Assembly (NCBI GenBank): GCA_964390795.1
Contig: CAYMLQ010000140.1
Location: 1 to 13,311 of the forward strand
From: CAYMLQ01 sp964390795
GTDB lineage: Bacteria > Verrucomicrobiota > Kiritimatiellia > RFP12 > UBA1067
DNA length: 13,311 nt
Direction: 5' to 3'
Of this stretch, positions 1 to 8,127 are shown in pieces; position 1 is the stretch's first letter, and each line of letters starts with the position of its first letter. The translations under genes and the position numbers were made by a program. The notes under the pieces are model-generated. The model worked only from the letters and a program-made list of their open reading frames with translations. It had not been told where the DNA came from and searched no databases.

Positions 1-2
1 CG

Positions 3-389
3 GGGCTCTGGACGACCGCGAACGACCAGCTCAAGTTCTACAAGATGCTCATGAACCTCGGCGTGGGCGAGAACGGCGTGCGTATCCTCAAGGAAGAAAC
101 CGTGAAGGAGATTCTCGCGAAGTCGACCCGTCCGAAAGGCCTGGGCGGCTATTCGCTCGGGCTTTCCGCGCCGGAAGAAGACAAGGACGACGCCTGGTTC
201 GGACATGGCGGCGCGTGGGGCACGAACTGCATGGTCAACTGGCACCGCAAGGAACTGAAGCTATGGGCCGTGCAGCTCTGCGGCAACCCGCGTCCCTGGG
301 ACAAGGCACGCTCGGCGGCAGAGGACACGTTCTTCAAGGACGCGATCGACAACTCCGGCGCCGACGCCTACACCGGCCGCGTCAAGTAA
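3..389 (+). CDS. Serine hydrolase, beta-lactamase/esterase (class C-like) fold, C-terminal part
   Basis: This is the last 128 codons of a gene that enters from the left edge; the first complete in-frame codon is at 3 and the TAA stop at 387-389. The opening GLWTTANDQLKFYKMLMNLG resembles the 'GLFSTAxDLxxFxxMLLNGG' segment of the beta-lactamase family (Pfam PF00144). The later FGHGGAWGT stretch supplies the H-G-G motif that replaces the KTG box of class C beta-lactamases in the esterase/peptidase members. The catalytic Ser-x-x-Lys and Tyr motifs would lie upstream of the window, so activity cannot be judged. Relatives in carbohydrate degraders are usually secreted esterases or D-amino-acid hydrolases; the substrate here is unknown. 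The gene converges on the DapA-like gene with only 16 nt between stops, and I see no convincing terminator there. Confidence 0.8.
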   Translation, partial: GLWTTANDQLKFYKMLMNLGVGENGVRILKEETVKEILAKSTRPKGLGGYSLGLSAPEEDKDDAWFGHGGAWGTNCMVNWHRKELKLWAVQLCGNPRPWDKARSAAEDTFFKDAIDNSGADAYTGRVK

Positions 390-405
390 GCCCCTGAAGA
401 GGCGT

Positions 406-1527
406 TCATCTGTTTGCCTTCACGAAGCGAAGCATGTCGTCATAACACTCGTCGAGCTCGGCCTTCTGGAGATCCGTGAGCTTAAAATCATCGAGTTTCC
501 ACTTCGTGGTGTCGCCGACCGCCACCATGCCTTGATCCTTATTCTCGGCCTTGAGGTAGACGCGCGACACCGTGGTTTTGAACACGCCCTGACGCTGGAG
601 GTAATAGAGCGAATAGCCTCGCAGGCCGCCGGGGAAGTCTCGCTGATCGATCAGGAGGCGGAGCAGCGCGTAAGCGAGCGTCAGCTTGCCGTCACGGTCG
701 CCGTTCTCCATCTGCTTCCAGATGCACCCGAGCAGCGGCGCATACGCGCAACGCTCTGTGACGAGCCCCTCCGACCCGCAGCGGCGGCTCTGGTAGAGCC
801 ACTGCCAACCGCCCCACGCGCTGAACACCGTGTGGATGACCGGCTTCGCGGCGTTCTCCTTGATCATGTTGTCGTTCGCCTTCACGCCGCCCGACTCCTC
901 CTTGATGTACCCGTAAATCGCCGGGTACTTCCTCGCGAGGTCGATCAGCATCTCGACCGTCGGGGACGGGCAGGTGTTGTTCACGACCGTCTGGATGATC
1001 ACCGGGCGCTGCGCCACCTTCGCCAGCGCCTCGTAGTAGGCGCGCACGTCGTCGAGCGTCTTGCCCGCGCTCGGCGGGCGCGTGATGATCGCGATGTTCG
1101 TCCGCGGGTACTTCATTGCGATCTTCTCGACGGCCTCTGTCTCGCGGACCAGCTGCGCCGTGTCCACGCCGTTGCATCCGAACGTCATCACGCAGGCGAC
1201 GTCCTGCATCGCCTCTGCACACGCCTCATACCCCTTCACCTTCTCCTCGAAGGTCAACAGGTCGACCGCGTCGTTGGACTGACACCAGATCACGCCCGGG
1301 CACGCGCCGTCCGCCGTGAAACGCACGCCGCGTTTGAGCGACTCGTAGTCCACGCTGCCGTCCGCGTTGTACGGCGTGGAGAGGATCGGGAACGGGCCGC
1401 GCATCCGTTTGTCGCCGCCGCCGTCCGCCTTTGCAACGGCGGGAGACACCTTCTTGGGCATCCCCGTCGCGCATCCCGCGAGCGCCGCGCTCGCCAACCC
1501 CAATGACATAAAATCCCGTCTCTGCAT
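406..1527 (-). CDS. Exported DapA-like (dihydrodipicolinate synthase/N-acetylneuraminate lyase family) Tat-lipoprotein
   Basis: 373 residues from the ATG at 1527. I chose this start because a GGGGAAGG Shine-Dalgarno lies 2-6 nt upstream and the protein then begins directly with a Tat signal. An upstream in-frame start at 1572 only adds 15 unlikely residues. The N-terminus has twin arginines (RRDF, residues 3-6), a hydrophobic run and a lipobox LAGC with Cys19, so it is probably a Tat-exported lipoprotein. The body is a TIM barrel of the DHDPS/NAL family. IKEESGG carries the Schiff-base lysine (K209) and GSEG is at 251-254. Family residues are changed elsewhere: the usual G-[ST]-T-G-E segment reads CQSNDAVDL, and the position of the proton-shuttling Tyr appears to be Gln179 (PVIIQTVVNN). 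It lies 109 nt downstream of the oxidoreductase gene and probably shares its transcript. The family assignment is firm; the reaction is unknown, and it may be a non-enzymatic ligand-binding protein. Confidence 0.85.
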   Translation of the reverse strand: MQRRDFMSLGLASAALAGCATGMPKKVSPAVAKADGGGDKRMRGPFPILSTPYNADGSVDYESLKRGVRFTADGACPGVIWCQSNDAVDLLTFEEKVKGYEACAEAMQDVACVMTFGCNGVDTAQLVRETEAVEKIAMKYPRTNIAIITRPPSAGKTLDDVRAYYEALAKVAQRPVIIQTVVNNTCPSPTVEMLIDLARKYPAIYGYIKEESGGVKANDNMIKENAAKPVIHTVFSAWGGWQWLYQSRRCGSEGLVTERCAYAPLLGCIWKQMENGDRDGKLTLAYALLRLLIDQRDFPGGLRGYSLYYLQRQGVFKTTVSRVYLKAENKDQGMVAVGDTTKWKLDDFKLTDLQKAELDECYDDMLRFVKANR

Positions 1528-1564
1528 GGCCTTCCCCTTTCTTGTCAGAACCTTGTTGCTCTGC

Positions 1565-1618
1565 CCTCTCACTTATAACTTGAGCGTTGCACGTTGAGCG
1601 TTGAGCGTTGAGCGTTCC
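1565..1618. repeat. Heptamer-repeat element, copy in the aldolase-oxidoreductase gap
   Basis: Five consecutive 7-bp units occupy 1584-1618 (GCGTTGC, ACGTTGA, GCGTTGA, GCGTTGA, GCGTTCC), with a degenerate AACTTGA unit just before. The array follows a pyrimidine-rich CCCTCTCACTT segment. The same order, CTCTC-ACT-type spacer then GCGTTGA array, recurs at about 11652-11705 and 12432-12480, so this is one copy of a dispersed intergenic element. It lies between the stop of the oxidoreductase gene and the start of the DapA-like gene, inside the presumed transcript. It has no evident coding content. Confidence 0.8.
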
Positions 1619-1636
1619 CCTTGCCCCCTTGAACCG

Positions 1637-3079
1637 TTACCCCTTTATTTCCCAACCGGCCCGATACGTCGTCTTGAGGAACGCGTTCGCGGACTCGTCG
1701 TTCGTGATCGAGGTGCCGTCCCACTCAAGCTTTTTGATGCCCGCGCGGGCCGCCACGTTGCCGAGGAGCACCGTCGTCGCGAGCGGCGCGGAATACGCGA
1801 AGTTGCAACCGGCCGGACGGTTCGGGTTGCGGATCGCGCGCAGCCAATCCTGCTGATGATCCATTCCCTTCTCGCGCGGGATCGTCTTCGGCGGCTTCGG
1901 GAGTTTGTTCCTGAGATCGTCCGGGACGAGCTGGAGCCCGTCCCCGTGCGGGCCGATGGCCATGACGCCGTTCTCGCCCACGAACACCGTGCCGAGACAG
2001 CCCAGGCTCTGTCCGTGTTTCTTCTCGAGTTCCTGGATGATCGGCGGCAGGTTCTGGTAGTCGCGCTTCAGACAGATGCCGGTCTTGTTCACATGCGCCT
2101 TGTCGTACGGGATTCCGTCCTTCACGCCGTCATACCAATGCAGCGTCATCGCGTCCATGCCCTTGCGTGCAGGGAAGCGCCAGCGGATCGTGTTGCGCCA
2201 CGTCCAGCTCCCCGCCACGCCCCACTGAAGCTCAGTGGCCTCCACGCTCGCGGGATGGATCTCGCCGAGGCGAAGCGCCCAGAACGCAGGGTCGAGGATG
2301 TGTGTGCCCATGTTGCCGATCGCGCCGTTGCCGTACCCGACCCACGCGTGCCAGTCATGCGGATGCATGCCGTTATGGTCCGCGGTGCCTGCATAATAAT
2401 CGCACACCGGTGCGGGCCCGCACCAGGCGTCCCAGTCCATGCCCTTCGGCGGCTCGGCCTTCGGCGGACGACACATCATCGCGTTCAGGCGATCGTCGAA
2501 CGCCCAGACGTCATGGATCTGCCCGAGCGCGCCGCTCTGAATGTACTCCACGAGGCGGCGCATGCCCTCGTCGCTGTGGCCATGGTTGCCGACCTGCGTC
2601 ACGACACCAGACTTCTTTTGCGCCGCGTGCATGCGGTACACCTCCTCGATCGTGAGGGCCATCGGCTTCTCGACATAGACGTGAAGGCCCTTCGCCATCG
2701 AGAGGATCGCGGCGGCCGCATGGTGGTGGTTCGGCGTCGCAATCGCGACGGCGTCGATCTCGCCCCCCATCTTTTCCAACATCTCGCGGTAATCGTAAAA
2801 CGCCTGGATTTTCGAGCTGTCCGTCGTCGGCTGATGATACTTCACCACGGCGCGAATCATGTTCCAATGACTCGGATCCGGCTCGGCCATACAGACGATC
2901 TCCTCGTCCGGGCCACACAGGTTGTTCAAAATGCCGTACTGAATGCCGAGTCCCATGCGGCCGCCGCACCCGATGAGGCCCAGCCGGATTTTATTCCGGC
3001 CAGAAACCTGCCCCCCGATGGAAAAAAGCGGAATCGCCGCACTCCCTGCCGCTATCTTCAAAAAATCACGACGTAACAT
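1637..3079 (-). CDS. Gfo/Idh/MocA family oxidoreductase with Tat signal
   Basis: 480 residues. The N-terminus MLRRDFLKIAAGSAAIP is a textbook Tat signal (RRDFLK), so an exported protein is expected. The Rossmann domain follows with GLIGCGGRMG (34-43) as the nucleotide-binding loop, ATPNHHHA (114-121) and the EKP motif (137-139) in VYVEKPMAL. The C-terminal alpha/beta domain contains GNMGTHILDPAFW (about 255-267), whose His260 fits the catalytic histidine region of the family. Members are NAD(P)-dependent sugar or inositol dehydrogenases. Exported paralogues with this layout are abundant in planctomycete/verrucomicrobial genomes, and their substrates are mostly undefined. The start is supported by a GGGGAGA Shine-Dalgarno about 5 nt upstream. 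A strong promoter-like site 77-105 nt upstream suggests this gene starts its own transcript, followed by the DapA-like gene. Confidence 0.9.
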   Translation of the reverse strand: MLRRDFLKIAAGSAAIPLFSIGGQVSGRNKIRLGLIGCGGRMGLGIQYGILNNLCGPDEEIVCMAEPDPSHWNMIRAVVKYHQPTTDSSKIQAFYDYREMLEKMGGEIDAVAIATPNHHHAAAAILSMAKGLHVYVEKPMALTIEEVYRMHAAQKKSGVVTQVGNHGHSDEGMRRLVEYIQSGALGQIHDVWAFDDRLNAMMCRPPKAEPPKGMDWDAWCGPAPVCDYYAGTADHNGMHPHDWHAWVGYGNGAIGNMGTHILDPAFWALRLGEIHPASVEATELQWGVAGSWTWRNTIRWRFPARKGMDAMTLHWYDGVKDGIPYDKAHVNKTGICLKRDYQNLPPIIQELEKKHGQSLGCLGTVFVGENGVMAIGPHGDGLQLVPDDLRNKLPKPPKTIPREKGMDHQQDWLRAIRNPNRPAGCNFAYSAPLATTVLLGNVAARAGIKKLEWDGTSITNDESANAFLKTTYRAGWEIKG

Positions 3080-3155
3080 CTTTTCTCCCCAAAACCGAGT
3101 TCAGGAACATCCCCTACTCCTACCCGGCGATATACGTACGCCCCAGTTCGCATTC

Positions 3156-3184
3156 ATTATGCGGGGAGGAGTAAAAAGGGTCAA
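3156..3184 (-). promoter_or_regulatory. Predicted sigma-70-type promoter for the oxidoreductase/DapA-like pair
   Basis: On the minus strand TTGACC (3179-3184) is separated by exactly 17 nt from CATAAT (3156-3161), each matching consensus at 5 of 6 positions. The predicted start near 3149 leaves a leader of about 70 nt before the ATG at 3079. The site sits in the 204-nt gap after the glycoside hydrolase stop, so the locus probably has two transcription units rather than one. The prediction is from sequence alone. Confidence 0.55.
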
Positions 3185-3283
3185 TCCTGAATACCCGCGG
3201 GAAAAAGGCGTGCTTCAGAAAAACCTGAAAGGGTTTTACACCGCAACGCGTATGACCTGTCCCGTTGTTCCCAACACGCCGCG

Positions 3284-5500
3284 CTAGCGAAACAGATAGC
3301 CGAGAAGACTCCCAACAGAAGAGCGACGTTTTTCACTTTTTCCCTCCGGCAAAAGCGGCGTCAGCTTGATCAGCCGCACGCTGTGTCCCGCCATCTCGAT
3401 GTCGCGCTCGAACCGTCCCGGCCCGGCCCGAACCGCCTCCGACGTTTCGGTCGGCTGAGACAACCGGGCATACTTCTCCCTGTTCTTGCGGAACACGTCC
3501 GCTCCCGGCCTCCCGTATAGGAGCGACACGCTCCCTTCGTAACGCCCGGCCTGCGGCAGCGGCCGCACGCCGGCCGCCCGGCAGTCCGCCGCTAAGGCGT
3601 ACGCCCACGACGCGTGCTCCGCGTCCACGAGCGTCTCGGAGAGCTGCCACGCGGCGCCTTTCTTCATCCGGCTGTCCTGGACCACCAGATGTACCGCTTC
3701 TGGCACGGAGGGACGCCGCAGCGCGCGGTGGTTGTAGAGCAGCACATAGAGGTCGTCACCCTTGCGGCAGGCGACGGCCCCGCAGTCGGCCGCCGAGGTG
3801 GCTCGAACCTCCGTCTCCAGGCGCTGGCCGTCGGCCATGCGGTCGAGCATCGCGATCACCTGCGTCCGCGGATGGAGCACCCCGTCGGTGGTCTGCGCCC
3901 ATTCGTAGACCTGCCGGATGCCGGTGCGGTAGACGCGGTCGGCCAGGCCGGCATAGAAGCTGGCGGCCCACTCGGTCGTGTCTCCCGACCACAGGCGGCG
4001 TCCGCTCTCGTCGTGCAGCACGGTGAACTCGCCGATCACCAGCGGCGTGTCGCGGAGCTGCGGGTAGCGCCCGAGCCGCTCGCGCATCAGGTTCACGGCC
4101 TCGTCGAAGTCTGACAGGGGTCTTCCGACGCGCGCGTACCACGAGCAGGAGAACCAGTCCAGTCGCGTGCCGATTCCTCCGGTGACCGCGTTGGTGCCTT
4201 GCGCCGCGTGGTCGATGATGTCCAGACCCCACAGGCCGCGCGTCTTTGTGCCGAACTGGCCGTCCCGCGGGTTCAGAATATTGCCGGGGCCGATACGGGC
4301 GGTCGGCAACAGACCGGTCACGGCCGACACGGTGTGGTCGTAGTGGGCGAAGTACTGCTCGCGCGTGCCGGACCAGTGCCCGGGCAGGAGGTCCGGCTCC
4401 GTGCCGACGCGGAACCACCACTGCGAGACGCGCTCTTGACCGAAGGCGTCGATCATCGCGCGCACGGCGGCGTCGACGTAACGCGCCCAGAGGCGCTCGT
4501 CGTCCGGCGGAGCGGTGTTGCCGTAGGTGTTCTCCTGCGGCGGATGGCTCATGGCGTAAGGCGTGTTGTCCAGTACGATCCATGGCGTGAAGCCGCCATC
4601 GAGCATCGCCTTGAGCTGCGCGATCATCCCCGAGAAATCAACATCCAATTTGCCGTCCGGATGGAGGCCCCGGTACCAGACATTCTGGTCCGCGTAGCGC
4701 CCGCCCAGCAGATACACTGCGTTGATCTCGCTGATGAAGGGCTGCCCCCGGTTGATGCCTTCCGCATACTTTGGATTCAGAAACCGGTGGGGTCCGTTGC
4801 AGTTGGCCACGGTCCAAAACCGGTAACACGTGCCGAGCGGACGGTCGGCCTTGACCGTGATCTTCCGCTCCCCTGCTTTCAGCTCAGCCACCGCCTCCGA
4901 AACAAGCAGAGGACGGGTCGAGAGCGCCAGGCGGCGCACCTTGCCCCGCCACGGGGCACCCCCGTTTTTTCCGCCCAGCTCGCAGCGCTCCGGCCACGGG
5001 TCCATCACGCGCCCGAGTCCGTCGCCTGCGGGCCGCCCGTCGGCCACCAGCGTAAAGGCGACCTCGTTCGTCACCGTCTCTCCGGCGTCGTCCTGAGCCA
5101 GCCGCCAGCCGAACTGGATCCGGTGCCACGAGCCGGCGGCCCACTTCGCGGCCTCGGGCATGGTCACAGAAGCGAAATGCTCCTCCCCGCCTTTATAGAC
5201 GGCCCACAGCGCGCCTCCGCGAAAGAACAGCGTGGCATGCACGTGGGCCTTTGCCTGGGCGTGGAAGAGCGCAGCATCCTCGCCGGAAGGCCAGTCCGCC
5301 GGCATCTGGCATTCGACGTCAATCATGCCCTGCGTCGCCGTCAGCCAAGGCGTTGTCGGGGCCTTGACGATTCCCGCCGCGAAGTCACGCCCGTCCGGCG
5401 AACCCACCGCCAGCTCCCCTCCCCTCAATTCGGGAGAAGGCGGTTGCGCGCCTACGCATAAGAACGGGAGCACGAGAGCATAAAGCACAGACCGCATCAT
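3284..5500 (-). CDS. Secreted GH39-like (clan GH-A) glycoside hydrolase with N-terminal LamG-like domain
   Basis: 738 residues. A hydrophobic signal peptide (MMRSVLYALVLPFLCVGA) opens the protein. Residues about 50-200 form a concanavalin A-like (LamG-type) beta-sandwich, with GSWHRIQFGW near 123-132 and a WRGKVRRLALS ending typical of such domains. Residues about 220-560 look like a clan GH-A TIM barrel related to GH39 (beta-xylosidase/iduronidase type). FRVGTEPDLL carries the presumed acid/base Glu368, where the canonical Asn of 'NEP' is replaced by Thr, and PLVIGEF carries the presumed nucleophile Glu491. A beta-rich accessory region follows. The gene begins 15 nt after the stop of the triple-LamG gene, behind a purine-rich AAGAAGG segment, so the two are likely co-transcribed and act on the same extracellular glycan. 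Confidence is high for a retaining glycoside hydrolase and moderate for GH39 specifically. Confidence 0.75.
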   Translation of the reverse strand: MMRSVLYALVLPFLCVGAQPPSPELRGGELAVGSPDGRDFAAGIVKAPTTPWLTATQGMIDVECQMPADWPSGEDAALFHAQAKAHVHATLFFRGGALWAVYKGGEEHFASVTMPEAAKWAAGSWHRIQFGWRLAQDDAGETVTNEVAFTLVADGRPAGDGLGRVMDPWPERCELGGKNGGAPWRGKVRRLALSTRPLLVSEAVAELKAGERKITVKADRPLGTCYRFWTVANCNGPHRFLNPKYAEGINRGQPFISEINAVYLLGGRYADQNVWYRGLHPDGKLDVDFSGMIAQLKAMLDGGFTPWIVLDNTPYAMSHPPQENTYGNTAPPDDERLWARYVDAAVRAMIDAFGQERVSQWWFRVGTEPDLLPGHWSGTREQYFAHYDHTVSAVTGLLPTARIGPGNILNPRDGQFGTKTRGLWGLDIIDHAAQGTNAVTGGIGTRLDWFSCSWYARVGRPLSDFDEAVNLMRERLGRYPQLRDTPLVIGEFTVLHDESGRRLWSGDTTEWAASFYAGLADRVYRTGIRQVYEWAQTTDGVLHPRTQVIAMLDRMADGQRLETEVRATSAADCGAVACRKGDDLYVLLYNHRALRRPSVPEAVHLVVQDSRMKKGAAWQLSETLVDAEHASWAYALAADCRAAGVRPLPQAGRYEGSVSLLYGRPGADVFRKNREKYARLSQPTETSEAVRAGPGRFERDIEMAGHSVRLIKLTPLLPEGKSEKRRSSVGSLLGYLFR

Positions 5501-5515
5501 ATCCCCACACCTTCT

Positions 5516-8002
5516 TTACTGCACCCCGATGAGCGTACCGCGTTGGACGCTGTAATACAGGAGGTCTTCGGGCGTCCGGATACCGCTGGAGACGCGCCAG
5601 CAGTCGAGCAGTCCGTCGAAGCTGTCCGTGCCGCCCGCGCGGCCGCCGAGCAGGAAGCGGGGGCTCTCGGGGTTGACGAAAGGCGCTGCGGGGTTGACCG
5701 CCGAACCGGTCTCCCGCCCGTCCAGGTAGAGCGTCCACCGGCCGCGATCGCTCACGTCGGGGTCATAGGTCAGCGCGACGTGACGCCACCGGCCGGCGAG
5801 TTGTGCGGACGGCAGGACCGCGAGATCCGCGTCGATGACGACATCGCTGCCCGTGAACACGTTGGTAACGGCGGTGTCGCACGCGATGTGGAACGCCGCG
5901 TCGGCACCTCGCGTCTCTAGGGTCAGCAGCCAGCCGGCGGGAATCCCGAAGCGCACGCGGTTCCCGGTGCCGACAGGGGGCAGCAGAAGACCCGTCTCCG
6001 TGTCGAAACGCGTCCCGGCGAGCGCCTGGACAGCGCGGGCCGCGCCTCCGTCCCACTTCATCCAGCCTTCGACCGTAAAGGGCGTGCCGAGTTCGAGTCT
6101 GACCCCGAGGTTGCCGGTCGTCAGCGCCGTGCCGTTCGTGAACAGGAGCGAGCCCGCGTTGGCCGCCGGGTCGCCGATAAAGGCCGGCGTGGCGTCGTAT
6201 TTGCGCAGCGTGCCCGCGACTCGCTGGAGGCTGCCTGCGGGAGATGCGGTGTTGGTGGCGACGCCCAGCGCGTGGCGCGGGTCGACCTGGCTGGCGGCGT
6301 CAGCGGACACCCCGTCACGGTCGAGCTTCCAGTAGGCCAAGGTGGCAACTGCGCTCGTCGTGGCGGCATAGCCGCCCGCGTTCAGGAACTGGTTGGTCGC
6401 CAGTACGCCCTGCGTCACGCGCACGAGGTCCATTGAGCCGCGTAGCGCGTCGGTATTGGTATTGACGCGGCCTCCGACACAAAAGTCCGCCGGTGCGGTT
6501 GAAACACGGGTCCATGCGTTCGAGTACTCGATACGACCCAGCGTGTGTCCGTTCAGGAACAGCTCCCACGCGCCCTGATAGCCGGTGCCCGAGGCGGGGT
6601 CGAAGGTCAGCGCCAGATGGTGCCATGTGTTCAGCGCGGTCTCTCCGACGACGGACAGCGGAAACGCAACATAACTAGGAATGGCGCCGATGAACAAGCA
6701 GTAGCGCGTATTGATGCCGTCGGCCTGATGGTTCAACAGCATCCAGCCGGCACCCAACCCTTTGTTCTGCTTGGCGTCAAAAATAACCTGACGGCTTACG
6801 AGTTCCCGGAAGTTGACCCAGCCCTCCACCGTCCAGGCGCGGTTGGTGTCGAGCTGAGAGGCCAGCCCCGTCGTGTTCAGCAGGTAGGAATTCCCGCCGG
6901 CCGTGCCCGAGTTGAACGTGATGCTGCCCACGTTGGCCGCGCGCGTGCCGAGGAAGGGCCCGGACGGGTTCGGATCGCAGGGCACGGACCGAACAGCCTG
7001 TGAAGCATTGGCGGTGAGTTGGGAGGAGGCATTGCCGGGGGGCGGCGCATTGAGATGCCAGGCGTTCCCCACGCGGTTGGAGAGGTCGAACGAGCCGCCC
7101 ACGTTGACGTCGAGCCGGTAAAAGGCGAGCGTTTTCGGCGCGGTCGAGGCGGTGCCCGCGTTGAGGAAGCGGTTGGACGTGAGCGCCTCATCCGAGACGC
7201 GCCAGTAATCATACGCCCCGGCGTCGAAGTACTGGGAGCCGGTGCCGTCGCCGCCCAGGTGGAAGCCCGCCGCCGGGCCCGGCGCTGCCGGGCGGCTGTT
7301 GTTCGTAACGACGCCGTACGATTGTGAATTGACGAAGATCTCCCATGTGCCCAAGCCCCCGCCCCCGCCGCCGTCATACACGAGCGCGAAGTGGCACCAT
7401 TTCTGGAAGAGGGTGGCTTTGGAAATGGGGGCCGGGAAGCGCCTGTTGAGGAAGTTCGGGGCGCGGTAGTCCGAGATCAGGAAGTACAGCGTGTTGGTGT
7501 CGTCCAGATTGTGCAGGCTGAAGCGCCAGCCGTCGGCTTGGCCGAGCGAGAAGAACGGGGTGAAGTTACCGATGTTAGGCACGTACCAGTTCTGACGCCA
7601 GTGCCAGCCTTCGACGGTGAAACTGCGCGCGGGGTTGTTGACCGCGGCGACGACACCGGTTGAGCTGAACAGGATACCGTGCTCGTAGTAGACCGCATTT
7701 GTGCTGAGCGTCGAGTCCAGCAGGCCCTCTGTCAGATCCGGGTTCGGCGGCAAAGGCACCCACTCCTGGCTCTTGCCGGAAGGCAGGGCCGGGCGCGTGG
7801 AGGGCGGCTCCTTCTGCTGGCCCTGGATGACGACGTCAAAGTCGTTCGCGGGGTCGATCAGACACCGCGCGTTCAGCCCCGTGTACGGCGAGTAATCGAG
7901 TTTCCAAAGCGCGACCGTATCCGCGTGCGCCGTCGAGAAAGCGCTGCCGCACATAACGACAAGCAGCAGATCCAAGTAACCCGTTTTCAGATTCTCTTTC
8001 AC
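5516..8002 (-). CDS. Secreted triple LamG (concanavalin A-like) domain protein
   Basis: 828 residues from a GTG at 8002. The signal peptide includes GYLDLLLVVMCGSAFSTAHA. The mature protein is three repeats of about 260 residues. Each opens with a WKLD-type strand (ALWKLD near 33, AFYRLD near 294, AYWKLD near 557), has a [F/W]TVEGW core (about 128, 391 and 643) and ends in a 'DxWRVS/DLVRVT' strand. These are LamG/Laminin_G_3-type beta-sandwiches that bind carbohydrate or act as adhesive modules; I see no catalytic motif and no C-terminal anchor. Its partner downstream is the GH39-like enzyme, which also carries a LamG-like domain. Start choice: AAGGAGG abuts the ATG at 8008 with no spacing but lies 6 nt from the GTG two codons later, so the GTG is more plausible. 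A start at 8077 has no ribosome site. Confidence 0.8.
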   Translation of the reverse strand: MKENLKTGYLDLLLVVMCGSAFSTAHADTVALWKLDYSPYTGLNARCLIDPANDFDVVIQGQQKEPPSTRPALPSGKSQEWVPLPPNPDLTEGLLDSTLSTNAVYYEHGILFSSTGVVAAVNNPARSFTVEGWHWRQNWYVPNIGNFTPFFSLGQADGWRFSLHNLDDTNTLYFLISDYRAPNFLNRRFPAPISKATLFQKWCHFALVYDGGGGGGLGTWEIFVNSQSYGVVTNNSRPAAPGPAAGFHLGGDGTGSQYFDAGAYDYWRVSDEALTSNRFLNAGTASTAPKTLAFYRLDVNVGGSFDLSNRVGNAWHLNAPPPGNASSQLTANASQAVRSVPCDPNPSGPFLGTRAANVGSITFNSGTAGGNSYLLNTTGLASQLDTNRAWTVEGWVNFRELVSRQVIFDAKQNKGLGAGWMLLNHQADGINTRYCLFIGAIPSYVAFPLSVVGETALNTWHHLALTFDPASGTGYQGAWELFLNGHTLGRIEYSNAWTRVSTAPADFCVGGRVNTNTDALRGSMDLVRVTQGVLATNQFLNAGGYAATTSAVATLAYWKLDRDGVSADAASQVDPRHALGVATNTASPAGSLQRVAGTLRKYDATPAFIGDPAANAGSLLFTNGTALTTGNLGVRLELGTPFTVEGWMKWDGGAARAVQALAGTRFDTETGLLLPPVGTGNRVRFGIPAGWLLTLETRGADAAFHIACDTAVTNVFTGSDVVIDADLAVLPSAQLAGRWRHVALTYDPDVSDRGRWTLYLDGRETGSAVNPAAPFVNPESPRFLLGGRAGGTDSFDGLLDCWRVSSGIRTPEDLLYYSVQRGTLIGVQ

Positions 8003-8008
8003 CGTCAT

Positions 8009-8015
8009 CCTCCTT
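8009..8015 (-). promoter_or_regulatory. Shine-Dalgarno deciding the start of the triple-LamG gene
   Basis: The minus-strand sequence AAGGAGG ends directly against an ATG (8006-8008) and lies 6 nt from an in-frame GTG (8000-8002). The normal 5-9 nt spacing therefore points to the GTG as the initiation codon. Confidence 0.6.
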
Positions 8016-8059
8016 CGGCATAGACGCCTATCAGCCGCACACCTCTGCCAGCTAGACTT

Positions 8060-8087
8060 AATATACGCGCCATTCACCGTTTGTCGA
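8060..8087 (-). promoter_or_regulatory. Predicted promoter of the LamG/glycoside hydrolase operon
   Basis: On the minus strand TCGACA (8082-8087, 5 of 6 to the -35 consensus) is followed after 16 nt by TATATT (8060-8065, 5 of 6 to the -10 consensus). The predicted start near 8053 gives a leader of about 50 nt to the GTG at 8002. It lies in the divergent region shared with the XylR-like regulator gene, the natural place for that regulator to act. Confidence 0.5.
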
Positions 8088-8091
8088 TAGA

Positions 8092-8127
8092 TTTTTTGCG
8101 TATCTTTTTTCGACTCTTTGCGCAGTC
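8092..8127. promoter_or_regulatory. Three T-rich direct repeats, possible regulator-binding sites
   Basis: Three successive units follow the pattern T-run, (G)CG, two bases, TC: TTTTTTGCGTATC (8092-8104), TTTTTTCGACTC (8105-8116) and TTTGCGCAGTC (8117-8127). They lie 5 nt beyond the predicted -35 box of the LamG operon and about 40 nt before the regulator's ATG. AraC-family activators commonly bind direct repeats just upstream of -35, so these could be operators. The spacing is imperfect (13, 12 and 11 nt), so this is only a candidate. Confidence 0.25.

Noticed and set aside
383..406. Terminator between the convergent serine hydrolase and DapA-like genes
   Set aside because: Only a 3-bp stem (GCC/GGC) can be formed and there is no T-run.
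532..1506. A 324-codon plus-strand frame opposite the DapA-like gene
   Set aside because: Low-complexity Arg-rich translation with no family features; the opposite strand carries the real gene.
1601..3076. A 491-codon open frame on the plus strand opposite the oxidoreductase gene
   Set aside because: It is an antisense shadow caused by high GC content. The protein is Arg/His/Val-rich with no recognisable domain, while the minus-strand frame is a clear Gfo/Idh/MocA protein.
4199..5461. A 420-codon plus-strand frame opposite the glycoside hydrolase
   Set aside because: Antisense shadow of a GC-rich gene with no motif or ribosome site.
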